Program-made: the position numbers and the translations under genes
Part shown: piece by piece, positions 23,003 through 35,650 of the stretch
Layout: every line of letters begins with the position of its first letter
How positions within the stretch are numbered: position 1 is the first letter of the stretch
Notes under the pieces: generated by a model
Told to the model about the DNA's origin: nothing
Seen by the model: the letters and a program-made list of their open reading frames with translations, nothing else
Databases searched by the model: none
DNA from: Phellopilus nigrolimitatus
Taxonomy: Eukaryota; Basidiomycota; Agaricomycetes; Hymenochaetales; Hymenochaetaceae
Assembly: GCA_021029095.1 (NCBI GenBank)
Contig: JAJOHG010000014.1
Location: 186,001-250,000 of the forward strand
Length of the DNA stretch: 64,000 bases
Direction of reading: 5' to 3'

Positions 23003-24547
23003 TCAATCTGTTAGCTTCATCTTGAAGTCGAAGCTTTGCTCGGGCCCGCAGATATCTGATGCAATAGGCGTACTTCGTTGTTTATCTCCAGCTTTAGGTG
23101 AGCCTCGTAAAGTCCTGTTTGACCGGTTGTGATCCGAGCTGCGAAGGGATGCTCCAGACGAGCTTCCAGGCAAGCTACGACGGAGAGTAGTGCTCGAGGA
23201 AACCGATATTTGTTTGGTGCCGCACTTCACGTACTTCCCACTCATGTCTGACCTTTTATACTTATACTCAGTATGACCGGGTTTGAACAAATTTCCGAGA
23301 TGATCAAGGAATCGTATTCCAGTTGTCCTGAATTTCTCCAGTAGCCTGTGGCAGACGAACACGTCCTGTCGCATATTCCGAGAGGGAACCTCGTGCAATA
23401 GTTGCATGGTCTTCAAAGCGGGGAAGGCTGTGTCACGGTCATCAAGGATCTTCTCGCAAATTCCAATGACATATGAGCCCGAGTCTCTTCGGGAATGAGT
23501 GTATACAATACCAATGTGTGTCAGTTTCGACATGACAGATCCTCGCGTAGACAGGAGCCGTGAGTCAGACATATGAAATGCGAGCTCCCGGAGGTTTGGC
23601 ATCGTGGTCAAGTCCACCAAAATCTCAGAGCACCAACTGGCGAACGTGGTTATCTGACGCCCATATCTCTCGAAGAACTCGTTGGCCAGATATTTGTAGT
23701 CCGGGAAGAATGTCGATTCCTCAGGCAGCTCGGCGATAATCGTGGTCAAGGAAGGTAGACCCATGCCATTCAGACTGATGATAAGAACATCGATTGGGCC
23801 TTTGACCGTGTGAAGGTGAGGCATCTCTACTGCTCCAATCTTGGAACGCCTGATAAAGAGCGCAACAGTTGAAATTTCCAGGACACGAAGCTGTGCTGCG
23901 AGGTTAAGCAGCAAAGGCGCAAGTCTGATCTCCGATGCGAATCGCCAGTTCAGAACTTGAAGAGAGGGACACGTCTCCGCGACCGTCCTTCCAAAACTGC
24001 GTCCATAACATGTATCTTCATCAGTCATGCAGACTGTAAGGTGAGTCAAGCTTGTGCAGCGACGGAGCACGGCCTTCGCCACGATATAAAGTGATGCGAG
24101 ATCCCTAAGAGGATGATATGGCGCTATTTGCGGATCACGGTGAATTAAGTCGAATGTTGAAGGCTCCTCTATGAGCATTATGTCCATCCTTCGCGTGTAT
24201 CGTGCCAAGTTGCTTTCCAAATCAGACGAGTCTCTGAGCGCATCTCTGAGTCCGCACAAACCACGAGCACTGCGAATGCGTACGAATTCGTACGGGAGCC
24301 CCTTCGTCAAAGCGTGGAACAGTTTCGAGACTAGGGCAAGGGAGAATTTGGTAGGCAAGTTGCTGCAGTTGGCTCTTTCGCGTCGATAACAATCCAGCAG
24401 AAAGGGATTCCACGGTCCTCGGGTGCGTTCGCTGTTGTCGGTAGCCCAATTTGAAAATGAGAATTCAGAAAAGATTTTGAGTAAGATTTCATCAGGAAGG
24501 GAGAGCAGCGAGGTTTTTCCCGCGGATTGTGTTATGGGCAGAGCCAT
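23003..24547 (-). CDS. F-box-like / leucine-rich protein A (514 aa, intronless)
   Basis: Member of a basidiomycete family with an F-box-like N-terminus and diverged leucine-rich repeats, expected to act as a substrate adaptor of SCF ubiquitin ligases. The start MALPITQSAGKTSLLSLPDE runs into the F-box core LPDEILLKIFSEFSF, then FSLALVSKLFHALTKGLPYE. Leucine-rich segments follow (CTSLTHLTVC, CPSLQVLNWRFAS, MPHLHTVKG, MPNLRELAFHMSD). The last 80 residues are Ser/Arg-rich and probably disordered, ending FDFKMKLTD. It is one exon, unlike its intron-rich neighbours. The closest relative in the window is the gene at 58,936-60,513, with shared N-terminus and tail. Target proteins are unknown. Confidence 0.82.
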   Translation of the reverse strand: MALPITQSAGKTSLLSLPDEILLKIFSEFSFSNWATDNSERTRGPWNPFLLDCYRRERANCSNLPTKFSLALVSKLFHALTKGLPYEFVRIRSARGLCGLRDALRDSSDLESNLARYTRRMDIMLIEEPSTFDLIHRDPQIAPYHPLRDLASLYIVAKAVLRRCTSLTHLTVCMTDEDTCYGRSFGRTVAETCPSLQVLNWRFASEIRLAPLLLNLAAQLRVLEISTVALFIRRSKIGAVEMPHLHTVKGPIDVLIISLNGMGLPSLTTIIAELPEESTFFPDYKYLANEFFERYGRQITTFASWCSEILVDLTTMPNLRELAFHMSDSRLLSTRGSVMSKLTHIGIVYTHSRRDSGSYVIGICEKILDDRDTAFPALKTMQLLHEVPSRNMRQDVFVCHRLLEKFRTTGIRFLDHLGNLFKPGHTEYKYKRSDMSGKYVKCGTKQISVSSSTTLRRSLPGSSSGASLRSSDHNRSNRTLRGSPKAGDKQRSTPIASDICGPEQSFDFKMKLTD

Positions 24548-25044
24548 GACGGAAAGGTGGTTCGAAATGAGTCGTGTTCATAACATGGTCCAGGGTTCGA
24601 GCACAGCCACTAGCTTCTATTTGTATACTGTTTTTCCAAAGCCACAAGACTTGGTCCCAGCATCCAGACAATTTCGCCAGTTGACTGATAGTGTAGAGCT
24701 CATTACCTGTTGTCCAAGCGGGCAAATCACAGTATGCCTCAAAATTACAAGGAAACAACAATCAAGAGTTTGCTAGTCCGTCATATAACATCATTTCTTT
24801 TCGATGTCTGACATCTGATAGTGATATTACAGCTATTGCATTTTCCGTTTGTATGGCAATTGTGTTCGAGTGGGATTGAAGTCAGAGCCAAAGGCCATTC
24901 TGGTCTCTAGGTCGAAAACCCTGATCTGCATGACTTTCAACACGTAATAAGTTACGACACTTAATTATACAGTCTGCCGCGTCAAGTAAGTTGCTTGAGA
25001 TTCTGTATGACAGCTAATGCACACACATAATTAGAAGGAAGGCG
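24548..25044. other. Upstream of F-box-like gene A
   Basis: Non-coding interval between two minus-strand genes. It contains the promoter of gene A and the 3' end of the ITFG1-like gene. Bases just 5' of the ATG resemble those before paralogue D (a TTTC.CCTTTCC.TC word), suggesting the duplication included a little upstream DNA. Confidence 0.45.
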
Positions 25045-27832
25045 TTATAAGGCATCGAAATTGATGTGATGCGAAGCACGCCGACGCTCCAACTCGTCCG
25101 CCCTCTGCAGGTAGTAAAATTGGTTAGTAGCTCGCTCACCGTCAAACGCAGACACCACTCACCTTCTCATTCAGATGCAGTACGGACACGATGATGGCGA
25201 GAAGCACCGCCGCCACGACAATCGTGAGCGTGACCCACGGGATCCACTCGCCAGGACGCAGGTACAGCTCACGGCGCCACGCACCACCATCGCTCGCGGG
25301 CGGGTACAGCACGACTTTCGAGTTCGGAATCACGCCCTCCATGTTGATGAAGCGTTCCGAGGACTGCTTCGTCGACCCCACGAAGAGGTTCTCGATATAG
25401 TTATTCGTGCGCCCGAGCCCGAAGAACGCATAAGGCGTGAGAAGGGATTGGTAGGCGGTCTGAGGGAGCTGCGCCACTGTAATTTGTTTTATCAATTATC
25501 AATCATGAGCGGCAAAGAGAAGAAACAGAGTACGGAACTTCATACCTTGTGCTGCGGAGCGGCGGCCATTCGTATCGAGAATTGTGTATTTGTACGATGC
25601 ACCAGAGTAACTGACCCCGAAAGGCTTTTTGCGAAGATTATCAGTATTGGACCAAACAATGCGCAAGAAAATCGTACATGATAGCGGCTTGATCCGTTAG
25701 GTCCGCTACACCACCCGTCGTCGCAAGCTCCATTCAGCACTTCGAATAACGTCAGTATATAGAACTAAGTGTATCACTTCTAGACTCACCGATAGCTTTA
25801 AGGAAGAATGCGTCGAAGAAAAAGTTGTTCTGCACGAATGTGATCGGACCCTGTCCCTGCTCTCCAGTGCGCTGGACCATAATGTCCAGCGTCCCCTATT
25901 CGAAGAAGAAAGAATTCGTTAGAAACTGCGGTAGATACGCTCATGGAAACGCTCACATCCTCGTCGATATCCAAAAATGCAACTCCGCTTGCATCAACGA
26001 TACTGCTCAGAGCCTCTGCATCCTTCTTAACGGGTTTCCAGCCGACACGGCCATTGCCTTTCTTACCGCACCCAGGTATGCCTTTCGCACATGGGACGGA
26101 AAGGACGAGTTGGGGTGTACGATTACTCGTCTCACCAATTCTAAGGAAGCTGCCGCCCGACGGCACGGCGGCAGTGATGAGAAGAAGGTCGGGGAAGCCA
26201 TCAAGATTCGCGTCTCCGAGGCGTATCGGAAGGGGCACAGAAGGGGAGGAACGTGTGTCGGATACAAGGAGAGAGCTCGAAGGAAATATGTCCGTCAGAG
26301 GTATTCGCACGAAGGCCTGGAGATTGGTCAGATAATCCACATAAAGACTAACATCAGAAAATGAGCACACACATCGTTGTCATCTCGCTCGCCCAAGTCG
26401 AACCGGAAGTCAGGATCTGCAGTACACAGTTGGTCGGGCTGCCTGCAGACCCTCTTCCCTGCGCGCATGCCAGTGCTGGCCGGCGATGAACATAACGGGA
26501 GCTGCTGGTTGTACGCGATGTTTATTGCGCACCCGGACCCGATGCCGTTAGATGAGGAAACAGACGTGCACGTCGTGAAGACCATGTCGATCGTTCCGTC
26601 ACGGTCCATGTCCGAGAATGAGATGGCTTGCACCCCAGACGGAAAGCGCCCGAGCTGCGCGAGCGTGAAGCCCTTAGTTTTGTCATTCCGCCAGATCTGG
26701 TAATATTTGTCGCTAGAACCCTCGTCACACACAAGGAAGACGTCTGTAACATAAGTCTATAGGTGATACAACGAAAAGAATACGTTATTTACCAGCTAGG
26801 CAATCGCCGTCGAAATCCACGACTGCATTGCTATGTGGATTTGAGATCACACAGGACTGGCCATTGAAGGGCGCCTCTGCTCTACTTAGGGTTAGATGAC
26901 AGATGAAGACGTTTGACGATATTTTGCTCACATTGAGAACACAGGAGTATTTGCTGCTGACTGGTTGAACACATTTTCCCATAGACTCAAGGAGTTCGAG
27001 CCGGGCGTGATTCCCAATAGGTCTATTTTGAGATCACCATTCGCATCTAATGGTATTGGCTGTGCTGCATTTGAAGAAGGAACGGAAATAGGTGTGGATT
27101 CTACGAAGAAAACAGCAATTAACATAGGAGATCGCGAACGAACAGCATCGGAGACTCACCAAACCCATTCCCAGGGGCCCCGACGTATAGTTCCATCACG
27201 ATTTCGGACGGGGAGGAACCACGCGCCATAACAAGCAAGTCCAGCGTTCCATCGTGCGTGAAGTCTCCGGGTATGGCGTTGAATATTTGCGACGAATGCG
27301 AGAATGATGCGCCTTCGCGGAAGAGGAAATCATCTGCAACGGTGTCAGTCCGTTTTTATAAGGGGTGTAATCATGAACGCATTGAAATGCCTGCCAGGAT
27401 ACTCTAAGCACAAACAGTACTGATTTCAACTCATAATGATTGTCCTTAGGACAGTACGTATAAGAAACATGTGATCCGTGTACTCCAGATGACCTGGCCG
27501 ACGGTACGAAGCGCGTGCTCACCATGATCCCATAAGTGCACCGTCACCATCCGCCCGCTTGCATCCAGCGTAACAACGTCCAGGCTGCACAGCACAGTTT
27601 ACTATGATCAAGAAAGAGTTCTTCTAAATGCAGATGCTCACAATTGGTCACCGTTGAAATCTCCAAACGCGATAGCGCGCTCGTCGTTGCCCAATCCTAA
27701 CGAGCCGGCCTCCAATAGTGCGTTTCCAGTAAACCTTTTTGGCGGGAACGGCCAGAGGTAAGCAGTTGATGTAGCTGCCAGTGCATAAAGAAATAAGAAA
27801 TGTTTCCGAACGCGTCGCTGCCAGGAGAACAT
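25045..27832 (-). CDS. ITFG1/TIP-like FG-GAP repeat membrane protein (T-cell immunomodulatory protein homologue)
   Basis: A type I membrane protein with an integrin-alpha-like beta-propeller ectodomain, conserved from fungi to animals; its exact role in fungi is unknown. The start at 27,832 (MFSWQRRVRKHFLFLYALAA) is a signal peptide. The first exon ends at 27,642, giving AIAFGDFNGDQ; the next exon (27,584-27,523) gives FLDVVTLDASG and VTVHLWDH. Further FG-GAP-type segments follow: GDFTHDGTLDLLVMARG, PLDANGDLKIDLLGI, SDMDRDGTIDMVFTTC, GDANLDGFPDLLLI and FLDIDED. The C-terminal part has AQLPQTAYQSLLTPYAFFGL and INMEGVIPNSKVV, then a single TM segment (WVTLTIVVAAVLLAIIVSVL) and a short tail ending HINFDAL at 25,045. 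All family landmarks are present in order, so it looks complete, with about ten short exons of which the inner junctions are approximate. Confidence 0.86.
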
Positions 27833-29098
27833 CGCTGTCGACGTCGAGGAGGACTCGACTCGCGTCACTGACGATGACCGACCTACTAATTTAGGACCAG
27901 TATACGTAATGCGTATGTAAGCTCCATGAACAAACAACTCACGCGCAATCCACACAAGGTGTCCGTTATTCTATTAGTCTTGCCTGGAATGTCCTCTTTA
28001 TGAACGGAATCGATATCGAGGACTGTTTTTTATGTTTCATGTGATAGACACTTGCGGTAAGTCCGATTTTATCCACTTTTTGGTGTTTCTCATGACGTTC
28101 AAATAGCTTGTGAAGCTAAAAACAATGACATTTTTTACTTCCCTTTCTACTCATAGTGCTAAAGCTTCATTCAGTTGCAAAAAAAATCACATTGTCTGGA
28201 CTCCTGTTGAGCATACCGATCTTTATTTTTGCTTCAGATTAATTACATCCAGCAGTGGGCAGGTAGGCCTATTCAATCGTCTCAATAATGGCGCCTAGCG
28301 AAGTGAGCATTTACCAGGCTATGTATGTGTCTTGCCGGAAGTGCACCACTGGCTAGATGCGTCGTGATTTCTTGCATATAAACAATCATCACGGCACTGT
28401 TCTTGTCATTAGAGTCAAGGCGGCACAAGGGTAGTGTGGCATATACATTCTACTAGCACGAGTCCCAAGCACGCAAAACCGCGGTATTTGTTTAAATCCT
28501 TTTTTTTCACAAGGGTGACTTATGCTTCTATTTGTTTGAATGAAAGCGTGGCGCTAAAAAAATTCACTTCATGCTCTCCTGTCGCCGTCGACTTTCTTCT
28601 TCTCGTGTTCACAATCAAAAGGTCACCGAAAACAGTGGCGGCCCCTGGAATGATATCAAGGTCCACTAAGCACTCCTGCGTGACCAAGCTCTCTAATTTC
28701 CATGCTATACGTCTCTCCAATCAGAGCGCCCTTCGGGCTTGTCTACGATCTTTTTGTGCAGCATAACGCGTTTGCAGTGCACTACAAATATTTTACAAAG
28801 AATACGACTTTATCGATAACACTATTATACAAGCTCATTGATTTTGCTCTCTTATACAACGAAGCTTGTAAACTTCACTTGACAATGACTGTGTTCTGGC
28901 AAAGGCGTTTGGCGTAAAGATCTTGCAAGTTGATAATTTGCACAATTGATTTCCCACGACTACAAAACCCGGATCGCGGAAGACACGGCCCATGAACGAG
29001 CCGCGACAGTAGTCTCCTTTCTACCTCATCTCGTGCTCTGATTTTTCACGAATCGTTCCCCCTTTTCTTCAAGCTAAGCTACTGGTCACAAGCCTTAA
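27833..29098. other. Divergent intergenic region between the ITFG1-like and WD40 genes
   Basis: Holds the promoters of two divergent genes. A 66-codon minus frame near 28,520-28,720 and several plus frames have no recognisable domain. No repeats stand out. Confidence 0.45.
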
Positions 29099-32000
29099 AT
29101 GCCGCGGTCTACCGCCAGAGTAGACCAGACCACGGCAGCCAAGTCAATCGAAACCTCACTCGGCGTTAAAGGCCAGCTTCGCGTTCGTCCGTACGGTAAT
29201 GTCAAGCATGCACATGTCATCCTCAGGAAGGTCGACGAGGAAGAGTATGAGGACAGTCAAGGGCGTACGCGGACACGCGGCGTCTTCAGTTTGTTCGCGC
29301 ACAAGCTCATCAACGTCAAACCCGGCAAGGAGCTTTTCATGTACCTGCACCCCGTTGGCGGTGACCTCGAGGAACACGTCGTTGCTTTTGAAGCCGATAT
29401 GCCACGAGCAGACGAGCTGGATATGGATGTGGGGGACTCAGCGAAGAGCGAAGAGACGATTGTACAGCGTGAACAGGCCCTTCCTCCAAAGCTGCGAAAG
29501 CTCTGGGCGAGGAAGGCTCCCATGCCAGCCAAACAAGGTACGCCTCACTCAGCCTTCGTCTTTCAAAACTAACACTATCCGGCAGGTGATGTTGCACCTG
29601 CGAAGGTGTCTGTTGGCGTCCAAGCTCAACCCGTGACCTCCTTTGCCGAGATCCAGGCGCAGCCTTCGTCGCTATCTGTCGAAATCCAAGTGCAGCCATT
29701 ATCATCATCTGTTGAAGTACAGGCTCAATCACCTTCGTCATCTATTGAGATCCAGACGCAACCACCACTATCTTTATCTAAAGAAACTCAGGCGCAGCCG
29801 TGTTTCTCGTCTATTGAAGTTCAGGCTCAGCCCTCCTCCTGCTCTGTCGAAGTTCAGGCGCAACCCAAGTCCTCGTCTGCCGAAATTCAAGCATCGACTT
29901 GTCTTACCTCTTCTGGTACTCAGACACGAGTGACATTACACTCAGATGGGGCGTCGCAGACTTCTGATACGCGCACGTTACATCCTCATGTCGACGTCGA
30001 AACACAGGCTGCTGGATCGCATCACCAGTCGCTTGCGCAGCGTGCAGTGTTGCCCGTCATCGCACCGGATCTCAAAAATGAAGGCTCGATTAAAACCGAA
30101 TCAAGTTTGGATTCTTACCAGCGGAGTCTTTCGCCGATGGAGCTCGAATCACCACCAACTTCACCAGAATATTCGCCTGAGCTTCTCATAGTCGACCTAC
30201 CTCCTGTCGCGAGTGATACAAAATTCCAATCACGGATGGGATTGCAAGAAGTAGATGACGAGCCGCAATTGGCCTCCGCCGTTACCCTCGTCGAGTCGCC
30301 TGTGTCGGAACCTACAAGCAAGTGTTCATTTTGCTCTTCGACTTCTTTCGACACTAATCATAGTTAAGAAGTTCAATCAGTACCTTCTCATCCAGCATAT
30401 CGTGCGCCAACATTTGTACCCGCGAAGTACCATCAACCCGTAGAGCAGAAGCATACGAGTATACCCACGCCATCAACGAGCAAGATCACGCTCGACTCTG
30501 TTTGCCCCCTTACTGCTAAGGCTCGCTTGCAGACGTCCGTTATGTCACGTCCGCCACCCACCGCCCCCGCCGCACTTACTGTACCTGTGCCAAGACCTGC
30601 ACCGGCCGCACCAGCTGCGCTCCGGAGTGTCGGCGTACGTCCTGCGCCGACCTTTGTTCCCGCGACACTGGCTTTGCAGCCACCGCCCAAACCGCCGCCG
30701 CTCCCGCCTCAGCCTACATTGCAACCCGAGCCGCGAAGTGTGCCATCATCTCGCAAGCCCTCACGTAAACGCAGACGGGCAGCCGAGGCCGTGGACTCAT
30801 CGGCAAACAAAAAGTGGAAACCGATCGTGAAACTCGAACCGCTGAGCCCTGTGCTGTTATCCAGCCAGCCGCCACCACAGGTGCCTGAGTCCGATGTATT
30901 CGATGGTAAGTTAATGTCGAATCGAAAACACAAGCAGCTGATCGTGTGAGTAAGACTTATATGGCCCGCCATTGCCTCCTCCTATAGCGGAGGAGAAAAA
31001 GCCATTGGATAAGTGGTTCGAATCGGTTTCCATTAAGGCCGAGTGTCTGGACACGTTTTCGTTGTCTGGGAATTATGCGCCGGCACCGGCGCCGATGGTT
31101 TATGACTTGACTCGGGGAGCAGATGGGCGAAACAGTAGGCAGAGCCGGATGAATTGCCGTCTATTCCATCTCATCTCAGTGACAGGAATCGACCTTACGC
31201 TCCCAGAGAAACCCTTGCAAGCGGCTGCGGCTGCTCAACGTAGTTTGAACATGGGTCTTTCGACAATAAAGACAGCGCAGATCAAGATGGGGCGTGAACC
31301 TGGCGTCCGCAATATTGTCTTTAACCAGACTGGTAACTTTTTTGCCGTCATTTGTGAGTCTCGGAGACCTTTGCCACCTCATTTAAACACGCAGAATTGC
31401 TGAAGATATAACATACAATAACTTGCGTCAGGCCGAGACAACACAGTTCGAATATGGGACAATTCGACTTGCACAGAAATCGCGAAGCTTGCCCATAGCG
31501 CTTCTGTTGTCTCTGTAGCTTGGCTCGACGGCGATATCTGTGCGATTAGATTTGTGCTTTTGATCATCTTCAAAATCTGACTGCAAGATTAGCTGTCGCT
31601 TCCATGGGCGCGAATGGTGTTGTCAGCAAATGGACCATGCTGGTGCGACTGCTAATTCGTCTGTTTGTTCTAGCTAACCTGACTAAACTTTTGCTTTTGA
31701 TAATATGTAGGGTAAGAAAAGATGGGAGTGGGCAAAACTTGTCGACTCTGGCGACGGTGATCCTTCGTGTCTTGCCTGTTATCGTGATAAGCTAGCTGTT
31801 GCGAACCCGCGGAAAGGCATCAAGATTTGGGTGTACGAAGACGGTAAGAATGTTACGCAACTCGGCTAGTCTGCACATTACTTACAGATGATATCATTGC
31901 CAAAAGATCGCTGGCGTGCGCTTGATCGTAATGTCCCTCGTAAGGATGTCGTTACAATCAAATTTGTCAATGATGGACACGACTTGTTATGTGGCAGCTC

Positions 32001-32716
32001 CGACGGAACAGTGTAAGCACTATCTAACCTGGTATCCACCGAATGGTAGTTCAAGGGGACCATTGTCTTCAGATTCCGTTGTACCATACCCAAGTGTAGG
32101 GTACAGCCAGTGACTACTTTCAAGACTAAAGCGTTAGTACCCACTTTGTGCTCAACATTATACTAACTCTGACGATTTTCAAAGCTTCCACGTCGAAGCC
32201 GACCCCAGTAATAGGTTCGCGCTCATTGCGCAGGCATGTGGACGCGCAGACCTTATTGAGCTCACCTCGCCAACGTCAGACGAGAGAGACGTGGGTCGCA
32301 TCATCCAAGAGTACCCACTGCGCGATGCAGAGCAGCGCTATTCAGGCCGCGCAAGCCATGCGTTCGGCGCGCTATTTGCGAGCAACTGCGAGGCCGTTAT
32401 TTTCGGCTCGATCGGTGGGCGGGTACTGGTATGGGACAGGAAGAAAGGCAGAATAAAATATGAGATGGATCACGGAACTGGTAGGTCGTTTATCACTCAC
32501 CATCGATTCTCATCATACTGATCTCTTTTGCCTAAGACGTCTTAATCCAAGCTGTCGCTGTACGTTCGCGGTTTCCTCTTCACTACGCGCATACTAACGA
32601 ACGTACTTTTATAACTCCTTCAGAATTTCGACGGAAAGAACGGCGAGCGATACCTCGTCAGTTGCACCCGCCATGGCAAACTTTCATGGTGGGCCCTACC
32701 TGACGTATCCTGTTAA
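29099..32716 (+). CDS. WD40-repeat protein with a long proline/glutamine-rich middle region
   Basis: Thirteen exons join in frame: 29,099-29,537, 29,586-30,317, 30,369-30,905, 30,988-31,134, 31,186-31,353, 31,432-31,539, 31,593-31,642, 31,711-31,843, 31,907-32,012, 32,073-32,132, 32,185-32,480, 32,537-32,559 and 32,624-32,716. Residues 1-146 form a conserved-looking globular N-terminus (KGQLRVRPYGNVKHAHVIL, FSLFAHKLINVKPGKELFMY). The middle is low in complexity: an 11-residue EVQAQP repeat, then a proline-rich stretch and a basic KPSRKRRR patch that may be a nuclear signal. The C-terminal third has WD-like blades (DNTVRIWDNS, KGIKIWVYED, GGRVLVWDRKKG, HGKLSWWALPD). The intron at 30,318 uses GC at its 5' end. 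I do not recognise a specific function; WD propellers are usually scaffolds. Confidence 0.78.
29632..29895 (+). repeat. Degenerate 33-base tandem repeat coding an 11-residue unit
   Basis: Inside exon 2 of the WD40 gene the peptide unit SSSVEVQAQP plus one residue recurs about eight times with variation (SVEIQVQP, SIEIQTQP, KETQAQP, SIEVQAQP, SAEIQAS). The DNA period is about 33 bases, in frame, so copy-number change would preserve coding. Confidence 0.75.
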
Positions 32717-34119
32717 TCTTCGTCAGCGTTGGACATCGCGGAAGTCGTCCGACGCTCACGACATGTTTCTATCTCTCATATCTTTGTCAAGCGACCACTC
32801 CTTCATTCATGCCATGTCTTGTATTGCGATTTAGCTAACTTATACCGTTATATTTTCTTCCCCAAGCACTGGCGAACCTTTTCAGTTTTATTTTGCTTTA
32901 CAATCGTGTCGTGTAGTTCAGTCCCGGCTCAACGAGCTCTCACTACTAATTTGAGGAAATTCTTTATTTGTAAGTCCCTTCGTTTGGGGTATTTTTGCTT
33001 CGAAGAAATCGGGAATTACGAAGTGCTTATTCGAGTATCTAGCAGTCCCGTCCTCTTATTATTCTGAATGCGTACGGGCCAAATCTGGCTTAGGATGCAA
33101 CTGTCTCAAAGAGATAGGCTGCTATCGCATACGTATACCGCAGCATCAAGATGCCTGCGAAAGCCGCGGTCGCGGTTGGAGGTGCCCTTGCAGTGCATGG
33201 GCGTTAGATATAGCAGGATTCGGTGCGTGGCACTGTTGCTAGCTTGCCCTCGGCGTGTCGTGGACCATAGCGCCGTGGTACTTTGCGCAGGGTCGGCTGT
33301 AGGACGTCGATACCGTACTGTTTACCTCAAGTGCTCATAATTTTCCGTGGCTCACACGTGGCTGGATCTTGCACCTCGTAGAGCTCCAGGATGTGCGAAA
33401 ACCCGATCGGAGAATATGCCAAAGTTAAAGTTGTCTGTTCAGCGAGACGTATGCGAAGCGTCAGAAGATGCATCTGCGAGTCTCAGCGTTTGGCAGGAAG
33501 AACCCCGGTACTTCATGGTTGCGGCACAGCACAGATTCTGTATCCAGATCGTCACAGGATTTGTGATGACCTTACGAATCCTACGTTTTCAAGAATGAGC
33601 TTGTGTTCAAAAGCTTGGCATAACGCGAGGTTCCCAGCATTCTTTCGCCCGATAAATAGGAGGCCTCTTACGGTAGACCATGGAACTGTCGCTGAGGTTT
33701 CAGGCCCTTATTCAGATCCGTATGCGGGTCCTTGGACAATCCTGCTTCAAGATGTTCTGCGTTTTTTGGAGGAGTCCCTTTACAATTCGTTTCGCCGAAG
33801 ACGATCGTTGCAGAATGGATATCAGAGCCGAGCACGGAGACAACGCATTCAAATCCCACACCACATTTTCGCAGTGCTGTAGTCAGCTTCTGAACTGGAA
33901 GGGTAACATATTGACGCATGTAACCGCTCGCTAAGATGTGAAAATGCGTGTCTATCTTCAAATTGTTTGAAGCGAGACTAAGACTAGAAGAAAAGAAAAT
34001 AAGATTATCTTGAGCTTGGAGTATCTGGTGCGATCGATCTTCTTCCGACTTCTGGGACAGTTAGTAATTTAGCTCGGGCCAACTCGTCATGCCTTCGACA
34101 CAGCTCTCAGCCTGCTCTT
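32717..34119. other. Intergenic, no intact gene recognised
   Basis: Frames up to 163 codons (33,391-33,882 plus) and 97 codons (33,668-33,961 minus) exist, but none has a domain I recognise or consistent splice sites. This may be decayed coding DNA, given the pseudogene next to it. Confidence 0.4.
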
Positions 34120-34720
34120 ACTTTTTGACGAGTTTTTAGTCAGGATCTTTTCTCGATCCCCTTTTCAACCCAGCCTACAGATAATAGCTACAATGAACGT
34201 GGAATCCTTTCCTCATGGATCATCGTCGACGTGAAAAAAGTCAACTCCGGTGACATTTTGCCTCGTTTGAGTCTCGAAGTTCCTTGCTCTGATGAAGGAA
34301 CCTCTTTGTGGATTCATATGCATCAGCAATATTCGTGATCTGTGCATACTCAGGTATGCTCTTGAAGCTCTGTCTGATTCAGCTGGTAAGACGATACACC
34401 CAGAGTATGGATCCAATACTCAGATGAGCCTGGAGCGCCTTCGGACTGGATTTCGGATACATGAAACTCTGCCACACGACTTGAAGCGAAACCTTCGTCC
34501 CGTTCGAGAGCCTTTACACGGATATAGAAGCCGTCCCCCGTCACTGCACCAGTTTGACTCGCCTCAGTTCTTCATGATCTATGAGCCAACGGATGATGAA
34601 CACCCCTCTGGCAAGCCGGTAACGACATTGTGACCCTCTCTTCGGGTTATGGACAAGCTCGCGTCTTTGTTACGTAGCCTCACAGCAGAGATTCGAGCCT
34701 TGGAAGTTTCAACCCATTAT
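34120..34720 (+). pseudogene. F-box-like pseudogene
   Basis: The DNA follows the F-box-like gene at 58,936-60,513 from about its base 58,980 to 59,610. Matching landmarks: TGACGAG..TT..TCA.GATCTTTTCT, ACG..TGGAATCC.TTT, TAGTCTCGAAG-like GAGTCTCGAAGTTC, GAAGGAAC.CCTTT, CAACGTTCGTG-like CAATATTCGTG, GAGCC.ACGGATG.TGAACACCC and CAGAG.TTCGAG.CTTGGAAGTTTCAA. The frame is broken by several indels and in-frame stops, and the 3' half is missing. It lies less than 1 kb from the intact F-box-like gene at 35,651. Confidence 0.8.
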
Positions 34721-35650
34721 CTAGTGCATACGATTCAGACGCCTATGTATTTCCACGCCTTGCAATCTACGATTAAAAGCTTATCAATGCACTTATAAGA
34801 CCACAAAAACTAACTTAGGAGAGAAAGAGAGGAGAAAACACCTGATGTGTTCTCGCCGGGTCGAGGAGCTGAATGTTATCTAGACGTGTACCAATAGGCA
34901 ATTATACAATTCACTGATATTTCAGTGACATTTGGTATTCGAAGATCCTGCATACATATATATTTCTACAACGGACCCAGGCCACGTTTCAGCTCCTCCT
35001 TGTGACCCCTCCTCCTCCTGCATGCCACCCCTCCTCCTTCCCCTCGCGCATGCGCACGCACCGAACGGTTCACGCGGAAATTCCGGCGCGGCGCAAGAGG
35101 CCACTGCGTGACGAGAAGCTCATTGCCGGACCCGAAAACCGCCCCTCCTTTCCCATCTACGAGATCATACCGAGAAGAGTACGTCGATCTCGGGTTTTCT
35201 GCGAGCACTGCACGTGCGCGATGCCCTTCACGACAGCGTAAGCTACAATCAACCGGAGGCACCGTGCTCTCGGGATTCGTTTTCCACTAATCCAGACCGC
35301 ACTGGATACCATCTAAAGAAAACTGCCGCTCCTATAGCGGCATGCAAAGCTAACCCAGAGGTGATGATTTCATTCTGCGGCACGAAACATCAAACCGAGT
35401 ATCATCGATCGAGGGAGAGGCACGGGTGAAGAATGCTATTTTCGGGATCGGAGGTTGGTTTGAGAGCACGAAGCGGGTGTTGGATGGAAGAGCGCATAAA
35501 ACACGGATAACGTGTGTGCAATTGTCGAACTGAAAGATGAAGGAGCAGAGGAAAGCTCAGATGTACGTGAGCACAATTCTAAATCGAAAGTAACCGGTGG
35601 AAAGAGCTGGTGTTCATTCTTTGCTGATATGGTCAATGAAGGAAATAACG
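34721..35650. other. Intergenic between the F-box pseudogene and F-box-like gene B
   Basis: No gene recognised. 34,990-35,240 is pyrimidine- and G+C-rich with open frames on both strands (up to 98 codons) but no domain. Confidence 0.4.
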
